Source: Tribonema minus
Taxonomy: Eukaryota > Sar > Xanthophyceae > Tribonematales > Tribonemataceae
DNA: 64,000 nucleotides
Assembly (NCBI GenBank): GCA_017506865.1
Contig: JAFCMP010000002.1
Location: forward strand, 1,178,001 to 1,242,000
Reading direction: 5' to 3'
Positions 1 to 12,718 of this stretch are shown here, in pieces; the first letter of the stretch is position 1, and each line of letters begins with the position of its first letter. The position numbers and the translations under genes were made by a program. The notes beneath the pieces are model-generated. The model was not told where the DNA came from. It did no database searches and saw only the letters and a program-made list of their open reading frames with translations.

Positions 1-132
1 TTGCAGGTAGCCTTGCCATCTGAGCTTCAGCTTGCCCAGATTTTAACCCTCTGTGATAAGACCTGAAGTAACGGTCAACAACACGCCACTTCACCAGAGA
101 CATCTACGCAGTTGACAATAACAACAACGCAC

Positions 133-238
133 CTTCAGAGTTGGACACCGCAATTTGGGTCTGTTCGAGTCGCGTGAGATTGGGAACAGCATCCCAGCTG
201 CCCTGTTCAAGCGTGCATAAGACCTGTTGAGGGGTCAC
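133..238 (-). pseudogene. Lone 'exon D' of family X (copy 0)
   Basis: On the minus strand, an acceptor (GCAG) precedes a segment beginning VTPQQVL and continuing with LEQGSWD, and a good donor (AAG|GTGCGT) follows. The same exon occurs at 1925-2036, 8192-8303 and 51891-52002, where it is 112 nt; this one is 106 nt, a two-codon difference. Copy 1 ends only 600 bases upstream on this strand and no exon A, B or C is seen between them, so this is either a stray exon or part of a rearranged copy continuing past the left edge. The function of the family is unknown. Confidence 0.5.
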
Positions 239-241
239 CTG

Positions 242-847
242 CGCCCCCCAAGCCGAGCACAGCATGCCAGTATTGAAGTTAGTCAGCAGCGTGCTGCATA
301 CAATGATGTCCTGTATATGATGATGTCAAGGCCATGTAATAGTTTGGGTACTTGCAAGCACGACGCTTCGCATGAACAGCACTTAGATACGTGGCCGTAT
401 GCCATTGTTGTATGCCATGTTAGCAGGACCGCCACAGCGTAGAGTACTACAAAACATGTGGGCTCAAACATACAAACGTAAATACCAGTTTTGCATGTCA
501 TTGAGACGTCGAAGTGCAAATGACGTCATTAGGCTCCAGGAAAACGAAGCACACTGAATACTGTAACCAGGTATTTAGAAAGCTCTGCACGAGCTTGGCA
601 GGGCATGGCCTGCTTGTTCTGCCTCAAAGAATGAACATTGCACGAGGCTTGAAGCTTTCATAAAAGTATTCCGTGAGGTGCCGTCATGAGGCTGCGCATC
701 GGCGCAAACCAATGCAACTGCCTCAAATCATCAGCAAGGCATGTCAGTGAGTCTATAAATATGCAGTCGCTGCCTCGAGCTAAATAACATCATATGTAGA
801 AGTGGTCAAGTTTGCTTCTGCTGCTGTGTGGTGCTTTGTGTGCCGTT
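242..847. other. Spacer, no gene recognised
   Basis: About 600 bases between the lone exon D and the end of family X copy 1. Short open frames exist on both strands, but none shows codon bias, splice-site support or resemblance to a known family. Confidence 0.4.
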
Positions 848-3800
848 TCAGCTCACAAACTCTACCACACACTCCAGGTCCTCCCGCTTCACCCCGCCCT
901 CGCCTGGTCCCACTGGCAGGTCAACAAAACGGCTGGACCGCTGCAGCACGTCGCGGCACGCGGCGTGCGCAGCGCTCAGCATTGCCAGCTCATTGTCGGT
1001 CACGTTAAGCGGCGGCAGCGGCAGCGCGATAAAGGAGTCCTCACGCGCGTTCAATTGACTCAAGTTCTTGATGAGGGCCCTTGTCTTGAACTCCATGCCG
1101 GCGTCATTGCAGGCGATGATCATTGCGCTTTGGTCGGTGGAGTCGGCCGCCACTGCCTGTGTCTCCTCAGGCTGATGACTTTGCACACCACCCTGCGGAG
1201 TGAGTGCACGTTGCTTCGCCGGCAACAAGTTGTGGAAGCCAGTCCAAAAGCAGGGGGGTTCTGTTGGGGCGGCGGGCGGCGGGGGGGGGGGGGGGAAGGG
1301 GGACCGGCAAGGAATTGGTGGCGGCACTTGGAGACTTAAGGCAGCACGACACAACATCTCAAAGCTCAGAAAGCGTAGCACAAAACTATGTGGCACAGTG
1401 TTTGACCCTTATTCGACATGGTGATCAGCTGGGCTTACTTCAAGAGTTATTTGCGCCTCAGCGAACAGCAGTTGAACGAGCGCAGTTACAACCTGACAGC
1501 CTGAAGTAATGTGCTGGCCGTACTACGTCAGTTCACACATTGGCATTATGGCATTCATGCTGTGAACAACAAAGAAAAGTCGCTACATTATGCAGTTGTG
1601 CATGCACGCACGACTGTCAAAGTGCACTGCAGCAATCTTTTTGATAAACTTGGCAACTGATCATTTGCTGTTGCATGCATGATGCGCTACGTGCAGAGTG
1701 CCTCTTGCAGCTACAGCACACCAAGCTGATGCCTTCCCCAACTCATTTAACCCCTGTCACCTCAGGCTGGGCTCAAGCTGGTCAAGACCTGTGCAAGGAA
1801 GTAGTGCTCCCTGACCGTTGCAATGGATTTCACCTCTGGGATGCCTCCGACTCAGCGCACACTACTGTAAAGCAGCTACTCCTGAACTTACCAGAGGGCT
1901 CTGTGCGGCAAACGATGTACATACCTGGCCATCCCTGTTTGTGCACCATCTGCTTTGTCTGATTGAGTTGCGTGAGCCCTGGGGAGTCATCCCAGCTGTC
2001 CTGTTCCAGGGCGATCAATACCTGCTGGGGGGTAACCTGCCCCCCCGCTCCCAAAATTCAAGCAGCACAGCAGGCAAGTTAGGTGGCAGCCTGCAAATGT
2101 AACCATGTCAGAAACAGCAATTTTGTATTTGCGAGGATTGTGGCACAAGCACCGTAGGAGCAGCAGTGGAAGCTGCAGCAATTGTGTAGTGCACTATGCA
2201 AGCAGGACCACGCGAAGCAACTTTAGAATTGTGGTGAGGTATGCAAGAATACACAGCATGAGTGGGCTCAGGTAGAACAATTGCACACCTGCAGCATGAT
2301 GCTCGTTAGAAATGCCATCAGCGCTTCTGTGTGCTGTGATGCGAGTGCGGAAAGGCCTCCTCAACCTCATGACTGCACCGTGGGCGAGTCACCATCGACT
2401 TTAACTTCATCATGATGCACGAGCCCCCCAACTGACTTGCCCAATGGCATGGGCATGATGATATGTTCTTACATACCATGGGATGGTGGGGAACGCATGT
2501 AAGACGGTATGCTTATGCTGGAGCCTTGCTTGTGAAGGCCCTGGGGGCCAGCCAGGCTGGCTTCAGTACAGCACTGTGCTCAGGGGGGGGGAAGGCAGAT
2601 GTGTTACGCAAGGCCGGGTTAGCTAAGCGTCAGATCCTCATTGAGCTGAGCATATCGCTGGCGCGGGAGTTGGCGGAGCGCGTCATGGCGTACACACGTG
2701 GAGCGCGAATGCTGGGCTGTGTTGCGGCGCCGGTATCCAAGCTCCTAGGGCACAGCGCAGACTAGGCTGCTGCGTTGACGCAAGCTTTTCGATTGCACAG
2801 GCAACCCGGCCTCCCTTGGGCCTTTATAAATACAAGTCCATACGTACTGTAGTGGTCTCCTGCTTGCAGCCCCAGAAGCAAGTTGGTCCAGAAGACGTGT
2901 AGGCTGACCTCAGTGGTTCGCCACCACCTCAGTGCTCAGCCAGACTCTGAATCAGACTCACTAGATGGGTGCTGGTCGGACTTGAAGACCTCGGACATCA
3001 TACAGGCAGACTGTGAGGAGCAGCACAGTCATCTGAACTGTTCCACAGCAGAGCCAAATCTTGTACCTGTATCACTTGTGTGCTGGCCCGCCATCGTCCG
3101 TATACAAAGCGGCAGGTTCAGCGAAGTTCTGTAGCTGAGGGTCACATTCTGTATGGCACTGTGCACAATTTAAAAAAATGCCCTTTCAATGAAATGAGCA
3201 CTGCGCCTGCATGACGCGCTTGGCGTTGATGTGTCAATGAGTGACCAGCTTGCCCCCAAACCCTGCCATCATGATGCACTCTGCTTTTCTCCAGGCCACT
3301 GAAAGCGGTGCAGTGATCCATTACGGTCACAAATGCGCACGTGCGTACGCTTGACATGAACACAAGAGTTGCATATCTTGCATTTTGCGTAGGGTTTCCG
3401 CTCCTAAAGCGGAAGTAAATGAAGCACAGCAACTGTCCTTTTGAGGCGGGCAAACAGGAACTTCAAGGGGGGTTGGGATGGTGTTTGCAATGCGCTCATC
3501 ATCTGCTCAGCATGTGTGACGTCAAAGGCGGCCATAATGTCAATCTGAATCGCGGAAATCTTGACTGATGTGGGGCACGCTGTTGTACTTGTCATCAATC
3601 ATCGCGTAGGAGGCAAAAAATCCAGGTACCAACAGAGTTGCTCAGCACAAAACATTTTTTAAGGCGTGTGAGAGAGGCTGTGCAATGCTTGCCCGAAGCG
3701 ACTTCAATAGGACATGCTCAGCAGCACACGCATGTTCACCTGTACAGCGTGCTTGACGTCGACTTGAACCCAATGTGCGTACTTTGAGGTACGGACGATC

Positions 3801-5782
3801 ATGTGCGGCGCAGGTTCAGCCCAGCCGAGTTCCTGGCAGTGCTTGCGCAGCTCCGCAAGGGCATCAGGTATGCCTTTCTCCGCAGCTACCTGCAGCAGCA
3901 CATCACAGCTGCTGGTGTTGACGTGTCTCTGCCGCAGGTCAGCAAGTGCAGCGTTGTGTGTTGTGGCAGTGAGACCAAGACATAAACTCTGCAGCGTTGT
4001 TGCACCAGCACCAAAAACTTGCCTCAGCAATTAAAAATCAACAGCATGTTGTTATTTCCCACATCAACAGCATGCACTCGCGTCACAGCTTGAGCACCTT
4101 TACCCACCTTGTGCACAGCTGCCTTCAGCAGCACACCGCATGTGACGCAAGCAATCACAATTAACATAGTGCCTTAAGTCACAGGAGGTGCTGTCATACG
4201 TGTAGGCACTCCTGAGGTAATGGTCATCTCAACAGCTTCATGGACAGCAGTCATGACTGCAGAGGCCTAAATGTTGTCCTCAAGTGCAATTCTGATGCCG
4301 CTTGCATCGGCGTGTGGCTTCGCAGTTATGTGCACGCTGTTTGCGCATCCACCATTCAGGTTGAGCCCTCATTAAGGTTGAGCCCTCATTAGCTGGGGCT
4401 TGAACACACCTGGCGGCACCAGCCCACAGTCACTTCAAAAAGCCTTGTCCAACAAAGTCTCTTTGGAACACCAACACCATACTAATAGGCCAGCACGTTC
4501 TTGTAACCGGCAGCGCACCCCAGCTGAGCATGTGCCACTGCGAAAGTCAAGTCCAACCTCTTTGCCAAAAAGAACTGCAGTTCTTTTTTGTGGAACCATT
4601 GCGCCTGTAAGTCTACCAACTTTTTTGGGCTGCAGTTGAGCCTGATAGCATACCTAGACAATGTGCACTGGAAGATGCACCCGTTGCTGCAAATGCCACA
4701 CCTTTTTGATCGCGGCGAGTGCCGATTCAGGTGGCGGCGGCCCAGGGGGCAGCAGCAGACCGCACTGCGACGCCTTTACCACCTTTAATTGTGAATCGTC
4801 GTGATCATAACAAAAGTCGACGGGAACATCGTAGAACTCGAAGGTGCAGCGTTCCAGCCGCACAATGGCAACATCCTCTACATCCTTTCGCCAGCCGGCG
4901 CTGTCCGTGTGCGTGATGCGCTCATGCTTGCGCCAGCACACTCCTATGCCTGCCAAGCCACAGTGTGCCACGACCGTCGCAGCGCAAAGGGTGTGCAGGT
5001 CAGGTGTGAGCAGTAAGCGTTACATGAGGTCAAGTTTATCTGTGTCCTGCAAATAGCAAGGCTGACTGCAGTGGTGACTAGGGGGGAGGTGCAGGTTTGG
5101 ATGCTGCAGTAGCGGTTGGGGACAGAGGTACGGTTGGGATGAAATAGGTAGCCAGCTATTTAGCCGTAAATAGTGAGGATAGCTTGCTTCCAGAGCACCG
5201 CCCAAACAGCATCAGTGCCACTGTAGCGCGTGTACTGCTTAAATGTGGGTATCGTGTGCCGCAAGTCAGCGGCCATGCCATGCGTCAGAGAATACGCACG
5301 CCCCGGTGGCCTGTACCGTGCTGTAGCTAGCGTGGATGACCTCTTGCCACCCGCTGCTGACTTGCACAGAGGGATTGTATGCAGTGTAGAGTTGCTGAAT
5401 TGCTATGCCCCAAGCAAGCAATCAGCCAGATTATTAGAGGCCCGTGACTGGCGCTACGTCGTCCACAATGTACAAATTTATGGCCCGGCCGCCACCCACC
5501 TGGGAAGCGCGACTCGCCTTCCTTGAACAGAGCCGCGACAGCCGTCTGAGCATCCAGAAGGTCTGCTTCCTCTAGCTTGAAACGCTTCAAGCCTTCAGGA
5601 GAATGCATGGAATCGTCGCTAAAGCCAGATGGTACTCGCCGCTGCACGTGGCCCACGATCAACCCCAAGTCGAAGCTCGCCCGCATGGGCGGCTGGCTCA
5701 TCCGCAGGCAGCCTCGGAGACAAAAGCTCACAGATGATATGGCAGCAGCAAGTACGCAGCATAGGCGACATCGTTGCCTCAT
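848..5782 (-). pseudogene. Family X copy 1, unrecognised multi-exon gene, probably decaying
   Basis: This is the most diverged copy of a gene I do not recognise. Exon A (5500-5782) starts at an ATG with a hydrophobic Cys/Ala-rich leader (MRQRCRLCCVLAAA), then RASFDLGL and QTAVAALF, ending at CAG|GTGGGT with one base left over. Exon B ends at 4702 before AAG|GTGTGG. Exon C, ending at 3740, carries AEKGIPDALAELRKHC and WAEPAPHMI and ends VQVDVKHAVQ before GTGAAC. Exon D is 1925-2036 (VTPQQVL, DSWDD). The last exon ends at 848 with LPLPPLNVTDNELAMLSAAH and REDLECVVEFVS. No clear AG acceptor precedes exon B, and the last exon is much altered. A retroelement fragment lies between exons C and D. 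The leader could be a signal peptide. Confidence 0.5.
2570..2843 (+). mobile_element. 5'-truncated retroelement 3' fragment (short copy)
   Basis: The open frame ends at 2765 with KADVLRKAGLAKRQ, ELAERVMAYTRG and PVSKLLGHSAD, followed by an untranslated tail ending in ...AAGTCCATAC. The same sequence, longer at its 5' end, lies on the minus strand at 50690-51147. Here it begins abruptly at AGCACTGTG and is flanked by GTAC on both sides. A truncated 5' end with a shared 3' end fits a non-LTR (LINE-like) element. It sits in an intron of family X copy 1, opposite to the gene. Confidence 0.55.
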
Positions 5783-8002
5783 CCAGCGCGTTCAAGGTGC
5801 GGTGCGCAATTCAGGCTTGAATAATAAAAAACTCCCTCCGGGTGGGTTCTTCAACATTTAATTGAAGTTGTTGAGTGGGGAGTGGGGGGCCGTGGGGTAC
5901 GTAAGGACATGTATTATGAACTGAAGTCTATTGAAAAACTGACTATTATTTATTGATTTTTTAAAACAAAGCACTTGCTTTTCTGACAAGAAGATGACGC
6001 AGCATTGTCGCTTGCGACGTCGAATTGAAACGTGTTGGAGAGCAGAAATCGTCGACTCTCGTTGTGCGCAAGATGCACGCTTCTCCAGGGTCCGCTGACA
6101 CCATGCGCGACAGCCCGGAACACAGATATATACGCAGATGTACAGGCCAGGAGCTCTTGCTGCAGGTGTCGGTGTCTTGTAAAACGTCGGGTGTTTGCAA
6201 CTGCACAATTCATTCCTTGATGTTGGATTTCATGATAAAGCTTTGCAAAAAACCTTCAACTTTGAAAATTCACATATGATAGTATTTGTTTGGGATCTTT
6301 CCGTATGTTTCATCGGGCTCTTTGCCGAGGCGCACAGTACGGTTGCAGAGAAGCCACTTCGAAAACTAGCACCAGAGGCAAAAACAAGCTATGCATTGTG
6401 TACTCTTGCGTAAATGCTCAGCTTCGCTCCTGATCGCAATTATCCCTGTACCCGGGGCAGGCGCATGTGCGTCACCCTCGCAGCTCGACAGCCTGATGTC
6501 AGGCCCGCATCAAAAGCTTACCGGGCTTTTGACGACGACGCCTGGTGACGCAGGCATGCAGCCCAAGATTTCATTTTTGAGTAATGCGCTGTTGCGGAAA
6601 GAGGCCAAGTATGTGCTGCCACGTGGTCCCTTGCACTGCGGTCTAGCACCAGCATTGCAACAGGCACTCCAGGTCCTCCCGCGTCAGCACCGCGCCCCCT
6701 TTCCCCCCCTCCCCCGCCGGCGGAAGCGCGTAATCGAACTCCCGCAGCGCGTCGCAGCACGCGGTGTGCGCAGCGCTCAGCACTGCCAGCTCGCCGTCCG
6801 TCACATTCAGCGGCGGCAGCGGCACCGCGTCAGCGCTGTGCCAGCGCCAGTCCCCGTCGTCGACGCGGGACCACGTCTTGAGCTCAGCGCCAGCGCCCTT
6901 GCAGGCGATGATCAGGCGCTTATCTGCATGGTCGGGTGGTATAATATCTGTGTGCTGGGCGAAACCGCCGTCCGCAAGGATTGTGAAGTTGTACTTCTCC
7001 CCCGGCTGGGGTCGTGGTGGCCGAAGAAGAAGAGGGGGGAGTCTGCGCGGGAGCAAGAGGCATCCGGGGTGGGAGCTGAGTGCGTATATAGTTTCTGTTG
7101 TTCTTAGAAGACACTTTGTGAATGTTGGTGCACCGCATCATTGGTAGGATTATTGCAATGTGCTGCAGTTGCTCTGAATACTCATGGCTTTTGGTGTGTC
7201 TGTGAACCCAGGTGCTGCAGCTGCGCTCTTTGGCTTCATTGAACCCACCGAGCTGAACAGTGGCTGTGGCTACAGTGCGCCCTTGATGGATAATGCATTG
7301 TTCCTGCTCCCCTGTGCATTTGCATAACGCGCTCAATTTGACGTGTTCATAGCATTTTGCCGAGCATTTGAAGTTTGCCGACTTTGCTCGGTGTGCAATA
7401 TGCAAAGGCGCTCTGAACAGTGTCACTAAATTCAGATTTTTGTCATGGACAGAACTTCATCAAAATCGGCCCTTTCCATTTCATGTTGATCATCTGCACC
7501 TTTTGTGCGTTATTTACGCGCTTGAAACAAAGTATACCTGCGCTCAATGATTAAATTCACTTGCACGTATGCTCAACAACGTCACAATTCAGCGCCCAGC
7601 TTCTGTTGCACTCACTCAAGTGATGGCAGCCAAAAAATGTGCCAACCCGAAGACCGGCTTAAGTGCAGCATGGACTCAAGTTGAAGTGCGCAGGTAGACC
7701 ATGCTCTGCGACTGTGCATGCACTGATTGTTGCGCATCTAAACATGCACAGACTGTAGTATACGCACAGTGGGGTGATTCAGAGTAATCATCTGCTGCAT
7801 TCCACGGTGTGCACTCCTGCTAGCAGCTGTGTGTCAGACCTTTGCAGTCGAGCATGTCGAACCACCCAACATCACGTTACATGAGCTGAAGCTTGTCGAG
7901 ATCAGGATAGCTGTGGAACTGCAAAAGCATTTTCATACCTGCATCAGAAGCATACCATTTACTCTCAGATCGCCTGTATGCATAACACTACTGCTGCAGT
8001 AC

Positions 8003-8126
8003 AAAGTGAGCGGTTGAGACACTTTCAAGGTGTTGAGAAAGCCACGTGTCAATTCCGGTCGTAAGTCCATGGACATCCACCATCTGGGCTTTTTCGCGCC
8101 CTGAGCGAGAGTTAATAATAGAGTAC
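8003..8126. mobile_element. ~120-bp insertion with GTAC target duplication
   Basis: The right arm reads straight through this site (around 52065), while here about 120 bases are inserted between two GTAC copies (7999-8002 and 8123-8126). Read on the minus strand, the insert starts with a ~35-base head containing TCTCGCTCAGGGCGCG and AAAAAGCCCAGATG. The same head opens a different, 66-bp insertion at 51163-51228. This suggests a small non-autonomous family inserting at GTAC-containing sites. The class is unknown. Confidence 0.55.
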
Positions 8127-11100
8127 ATAATGTGCTAAGATAGTCTAAAGTAACCCTGTGGGGGCATCTGTTGGTTTTCACGCATGCATGCCTTGTCCGG
8201 GCCAAGCATCCACAGCGAGAGCTGCCACCTCTTGTCGCGTGAAATAAGGGAAATCGCTCCAGCTGTCCGCTTTAAGCGCTTGGAAAAGTTGCTGAGGGGT
8301 GAGCTGCAGCCCCCCCTCCCCCCCACACACACAAGGACAGAATTTAAACATGACAGCATGCACTTGAGGTTTTGGTCTCCAGCACACCAGTGCTCAGCGA
8401 TACAAGTCCACGAGTAAAACGTGAAGTGAATTACAAAAATGACATGTGCTTGTGCAGTTGAGAGCGCAAGTCCAGCAGCCATGTGAGCAGCATCACAAGA
8501 ACGTAAGATGGGCCTGGCCTGGAGCCCACCTCGCCTGCTGCATTGTTTGAACAGCCTCACAACTTGTTGGCGAGCTGAAGGACTTTCATGATGTCATGTT
8601 GGAGCACAGACATACGCCAGTGCAGCATTCGCTGATGGCGCAAACATGCGCAGCAACTTGTTCAAATTCTTCATTGTAATAAGTTTCAGTTTGAGTCATT
8701 GTTTCACATTGTGTGTCTTGACTGTGAAGCTGTCTGTGAAATGAATGTTGAAAACGCTCTACCTTACGACGCAGTGCTTTACGATGCAGTGTGGCTACTC
8801 GAAGCAGGCGTGTGAGCGCGCACAGACTTTTGGCGTTGCAGACGTAGCGTGCTGTAATTCAAGCCACCCTTCGACAGCAGTCAAGTACGCTGTGCGTGAT
8901 GACCGTTGCGCAAGTACTTGTCATATGTATCCAGGTCGGAAGTATTGCATTTCATATTGATAATGGTGTTGCTTGAAAGAGACCTTCATCTAGCCTGTGC
9001 CGTTAGGTATGTATGATATGGTGTCGCACAGTGAGCTTGCTGACAGACCTGCCGGTGAGCACATTAGAGATTGCTATGCGCATATCACACTGTGTGGCAG
9101 CATGCAGGCTTGTCAAACTGCCACCGACATACGGCTCTTTTACGAGTGCGATGTGCTTTCTTTACTTCGCTTGGGCGGCGGCAACCCTATGCATATGCAC
9201 CAGCTATGTGCCTGGCGTCGATTTTAGGGTTAGAGTGTGCTGGGGTTAGGTGACGGTGGATGTTTGGGTTAGTTTAGACAATGCACGCCCCACACCTTCC
9301 ACAGCACCAAGTGCGGCTTTTCCGCTAGTGACAGCTGTGGGGGTTCAAAGGGGGGTAGTCTAGTTGCCTGCTAGCAAACCGCCTTAACTTGCTGTCAGCA
9401 AAGCAAATGGGTGCATCAGGCGCTCAGCAAAGCTTAGCTGACACCTCCCTCATCATGCTTTCTGTTCTGTGCCAAAGAGATTAAAGCGCGACACTGCGAT
9501 GCACCATCATACAGCGCACCGTGCAACATCATGATCATTTGCAGGCATCTTGCAGCCGTATGGCATGGCTGAAAGATGCGAACTTCACATGTAGCCCACC
9601 CCAGACCATTGTGAACTGCGCAGAGTGCCACACATGCAGTTTGTAAGGCACCATGAACGTGTACGTCAGAACGACACCACCAGGCTCACTATATGCATAT
9701 ACTATGCGCATCACCTGCACGGCGTACTTGACGTCGAACTGAAATTAGACGCCCCACCCGCCCTGCTCTGAGGCGTGGAAGATCATGTGCGGCGCGGGCT
9801 CAGGCCAGCCGTGCTCCTGGCAGCGGTCGCGCAGCTGCAGTAGGGACTCGGGGATCCCTTTCTCCAGCTCCATCAGCAAGAAGTTGCGTGCGCTGTCGTT
9901 GTCCCCATGTCTCTGCAGCAGGTCAGCGAGAGTGCACGCATCGTGCCGTGACAGGCGTGAAAAGAGGGCAGGCACTGGTACTGTGCCTCAGATTGTGACC
10001 GCAGCACAGCATGTAAATGTGAATCATTCATCAGTGCTGAGTGCTTGAGCAAGTACTTGGTAAAAAGTTGTTGAAGAAAAGACGGCTGTATGAAAGTGGC
10101 AATATGATGCAGGCACAAAGTGGGAAAACCCAGAAGCACCCCATAAGTCAACTGTTGTACGAATCTGAATTCAGAAGGCGCTTGAATGGCATTGCACTGC
10201 AACGGCTGTTTGAACGCCTACTAGAAATCATGCACTGGCGTGATGGTTCAGCGCTATGGTTCCTCAAACACTCTGCAGAATTAATTCACCACCAGTACTT
10301 CAGAGGCCAGACTTGAGAACATAGTGTATTTGTGTATTTGCTGGCAATACCGCCGGCTCTGAGTTGAAGCAGTACCAAATGTGCATGGTGCAGCCAGTGT
10401 CCAGCATGTAATGCACTGTTCATTCTTATTCGTCTTCAGTTTCTGAATAAATGCTCATTTAAGTGGAACGGCGATGCAGGCACGCAGTCCAAGTAGCACC
10501 AGACATGTGTGGCGCAGCTGAAGAACAGCTTGAATACGTGTCCTTTGGAGCATTATGAGGGACGGTGGTGTGACAGCGGCGGCATCACAACGGCTGAGAA
10601 AGTGGAGTCACACGTTCGCAGTATGAAACTACTAAGTCTGCAGCGGTGGCCTACTCGCTCACACAATTTGCGACCAACTTTTTGCAACAGCTGGAGGTGC
10701 AGCGTGCAGTGCACGCTGAAGAGGGCCAATGATTGCTTCTTGGTGAACCGTACGATTACACAGCTGTGGCAATTCTACACATAATTTCTAAGCATGTGTG
10801 TGCGGCCTTGTCACTGATGGCATAGGGCTTGAACACCTACCATTGGGGATCAAGGTACAACAGTTTTTTTACGAGAGAGAACATGTGCGCATTCGTGCCC
10901 CGCTGCAAAAACATGTTTGTTGGTGCTGAAAATGCAACAAGCTCCAACTTGAAAAGAGAAGCCACATTACAAAAAGTGCGCCATAAGCGGCAGCTGCATC
11001 ACCTTCCTGATTTCTTCAAGCCTCGATTCAGACGGCGGCGGGGGCAGCAGCAGGCCGCACTGCCGAGCGCTTTCCACAGCGAAGTGCGGCTTCCAGTCGC

Positions 11101-11412
11101 CGAAGCCGAGAAGAATGGTCTCCGAGTCGGCGCTGCAGCGGTCGAGAGACACGAATGCTATGTCCTTGACGTGGTTGACCCAGCCGCCGCTGTCGCTGTA
11201 TGTGTAGTGTCCGTCCTCTCGCCAGTTCACGCCGACGCCTGCTGAGGCGTGCCACGTGACAACTGTACAATTACGCGCAGCGCCGAGCATACATGATGCC
11301 GGTGCGATGCCATGCCATCTGAGCAAGTCATTAGCTGTACTAGTAGTTGCAGGAGAATGAGACGTGACTTCTATGCGCGATGTTCCTCTTTGTGCAAGAA
11401 AGAGTAGAATCG

Positions 11413-11570
11413 GGCGCAGGAATTGTGAGAAGTGGGGTGCGGGTTGGGTTGAAGCAGCTAGGGTTTACGTTAGCATGAAGCAGCTTGTGCAGGAACTGTG
11501 AGAAGTGGGGTGCGGGTCGGGTTGAACCAGCTAGGGTTTGCATTAGCATGAAGCAGCTTTGATTGTGTAG
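11413..11570. repeat. Two tandem ~80-bp units
   Basis: Two adjacent copies share GAGAAGTGGGGTGCGGG, GGTTGAA(G/C)CAGCTAGGG and TTAGCATGAAGCAGCTT. They lie in the exon A-B intron of family X copy 2. The right arm lacks the region because of its internal deletion. Confidence 0.6.
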
Positions 11571-12373
11571 GGTACAATAATATTATAGGGATGTGCCTCT
11601 ACAACTTCAAGCGCCATGTATTCTATGTCGGCATCAGATCCGCGTAGCAAGGACTTGCTCATGTCGAGTACAGTTATGCAGAAAGTAAGCAGTCGCATCA
11701 TGCAGAAGGATGATCACGCGAAACCTGTCAACGACCGCACACTGGCTATGCAGCGAAGCACAATGATCCTCTCTCAGCGTACTGGCTTGCACAAAAGGGG
11801 TCTTATGCAACGCAATCACTTGGCTGGACAGCAGCTGGCAGTGGGCAAGCGCGTCGTGTCCTAATGCTCTCACCACCTCGTCAAGAAGTATATTGAGTCC
11901 ATTCACTCGATCGTCTAGCCGCCGTCACCTGGAAATCGCGCAGAATCCTTCAACAATGCCGCGACGGCGGTCTGTGCTTCCGAAAGCCGTGCTGCCTCCA
12001 TCTTGCGACGCTTGACAGCCTGCGGAGATTCGTCGTCATCAACCACGCGCCGCAGCCCGTAGCCCACGGTCAGTCCCAGGTCGAAGCTTGCGTAATTTGC
12101 ATGCCTGCTCATCCGTAGGCAACCTCGTGAAAAAAAAACTCACAGAGGGCGCAAGTGCATCAGCAATGAGCAGGCAGCTCAGACAGAACCGCTGCTTCAT
12201 CCGCGAGATTGCGGCCGGCACCATGAAGAGAAGAGAAGAAGAAGGCGAAGGCAGCACCATATCAGAATAAACCTAGAAGTTGAAGTTGTATCCATCTTGA
12301 AGTTTGTGTCGCTGTGTCGGGGGTGCAGGAATCATGCTCGCAATAGTCAGAAGCTTGTTGAGAGTTTGTTGGC

Positions 12374-12718
12374 ATGCCCAGCTACATGCAGTCAAAAGTA
12401 ATGCGACACTCACCTCACGGCGGCGCGGCGCTGGCAGCAGCGGCGGCGCGCCGGCAGCAGTGGCGGCAGCTCAACCTTGACTTCAGTGACGTGCTACCCC
12501 CCTCAAACACCGCATCGACTTCCGTGGCACAGCGCTGTGGCGTCACTAACGCAGGATATAAGCGTAACTGCGCTGCCGTCGGCGGAGTGCGCGCGGTGAC
12601 AGCAACAGTTGCACAGCGCGCAGCGGGAGTGGCAGCTCAGCGAAGCTGCCCATTGGCGCAATTTATTGGGGGTTTTCAATTCACGCAATCAGGCACTGCA
12701 ACTGGCACTGCACACTAG
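12374..12718 (+). CDS. Hypothetical ORF, frame largely kept in both duplication arms (low confidence)
   Basis: This 114-residue frame begins MPSYMQSKVMRH and contains SVAQRCGVTNAG, PLAQFIGGF and TQSGTATGTA. The matching place in the right arm (47808-48125, minus) keeps the same frame over most of its length, with SVAQRCGVTNAG, PLAQFVGVF and AQSGTATGTA, and an in-frame length difference near the middle. However, the right copy has TGA right after MQSKVM. It lies upstream of, and divergent from, family X copy 2. It may be a small gene or a frame kept open by high GC. No domain recognised. Confidence 0.25.
   Translation: MPSYMQSKVMRHSPHGGAALAAAAARRQQWRQLNLDFSDVLPPSNTASTSVAQRCGVTNAGYKRNCAAVGGVRAVTATVAQRAAGVAAQRSCPLAQFIGGFQFTQSGTATGTAH

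Larger units (their letters stand above)
6643..12200 (-). pseudogene. Family X copy 2, degenerate
   Basis: Exons on the minus strand: A from ATG at 12200 (MKQRFCLSCLL) with RASFDLGL-like YASFDLGLTVGY and a CAG|GTGACG donor; B at 11003-11262 (VTWHASAGVGVNW, DIAFVSLDRC, ending before AAG|GTGATG, phases compatible with A); C ending at 9715 (LADLLQRHGDNDSARN, WPEPAPHMIF); a segment near 8500-8580 (LFKQCSRRGGLQARP); D at 8192-8303; a short exon ending VNGMLLMQ before GTATGA near 7940; and E at 6643-7042 (RLIIACKGAGAELK, LPPLNVT, TREDLECLLQCWC). Lesions: one extra T in a run in exon A shifts the frame relative to copy 3, a TAA lies in exon C before FQFDVKYAVQ, the exon C acceptor is CTG instead of CAG, and one base is missing near the start of exon E. 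Confidence 0.55.

Noticed and set aside
6391-7107. 238-codon plus-strand frame
   Set aside because: Antisense of exon E of family X copy 2; the minus strand has the conserved splice sites and similarity to the other copies.
7933-8205. KKPRWWMSMDLRPEL frame as a retrotransposon polymerase motif
   Set aside because: Only a 120-bp insert, with no further polymerase motifs; the resemblance is too short to trust.
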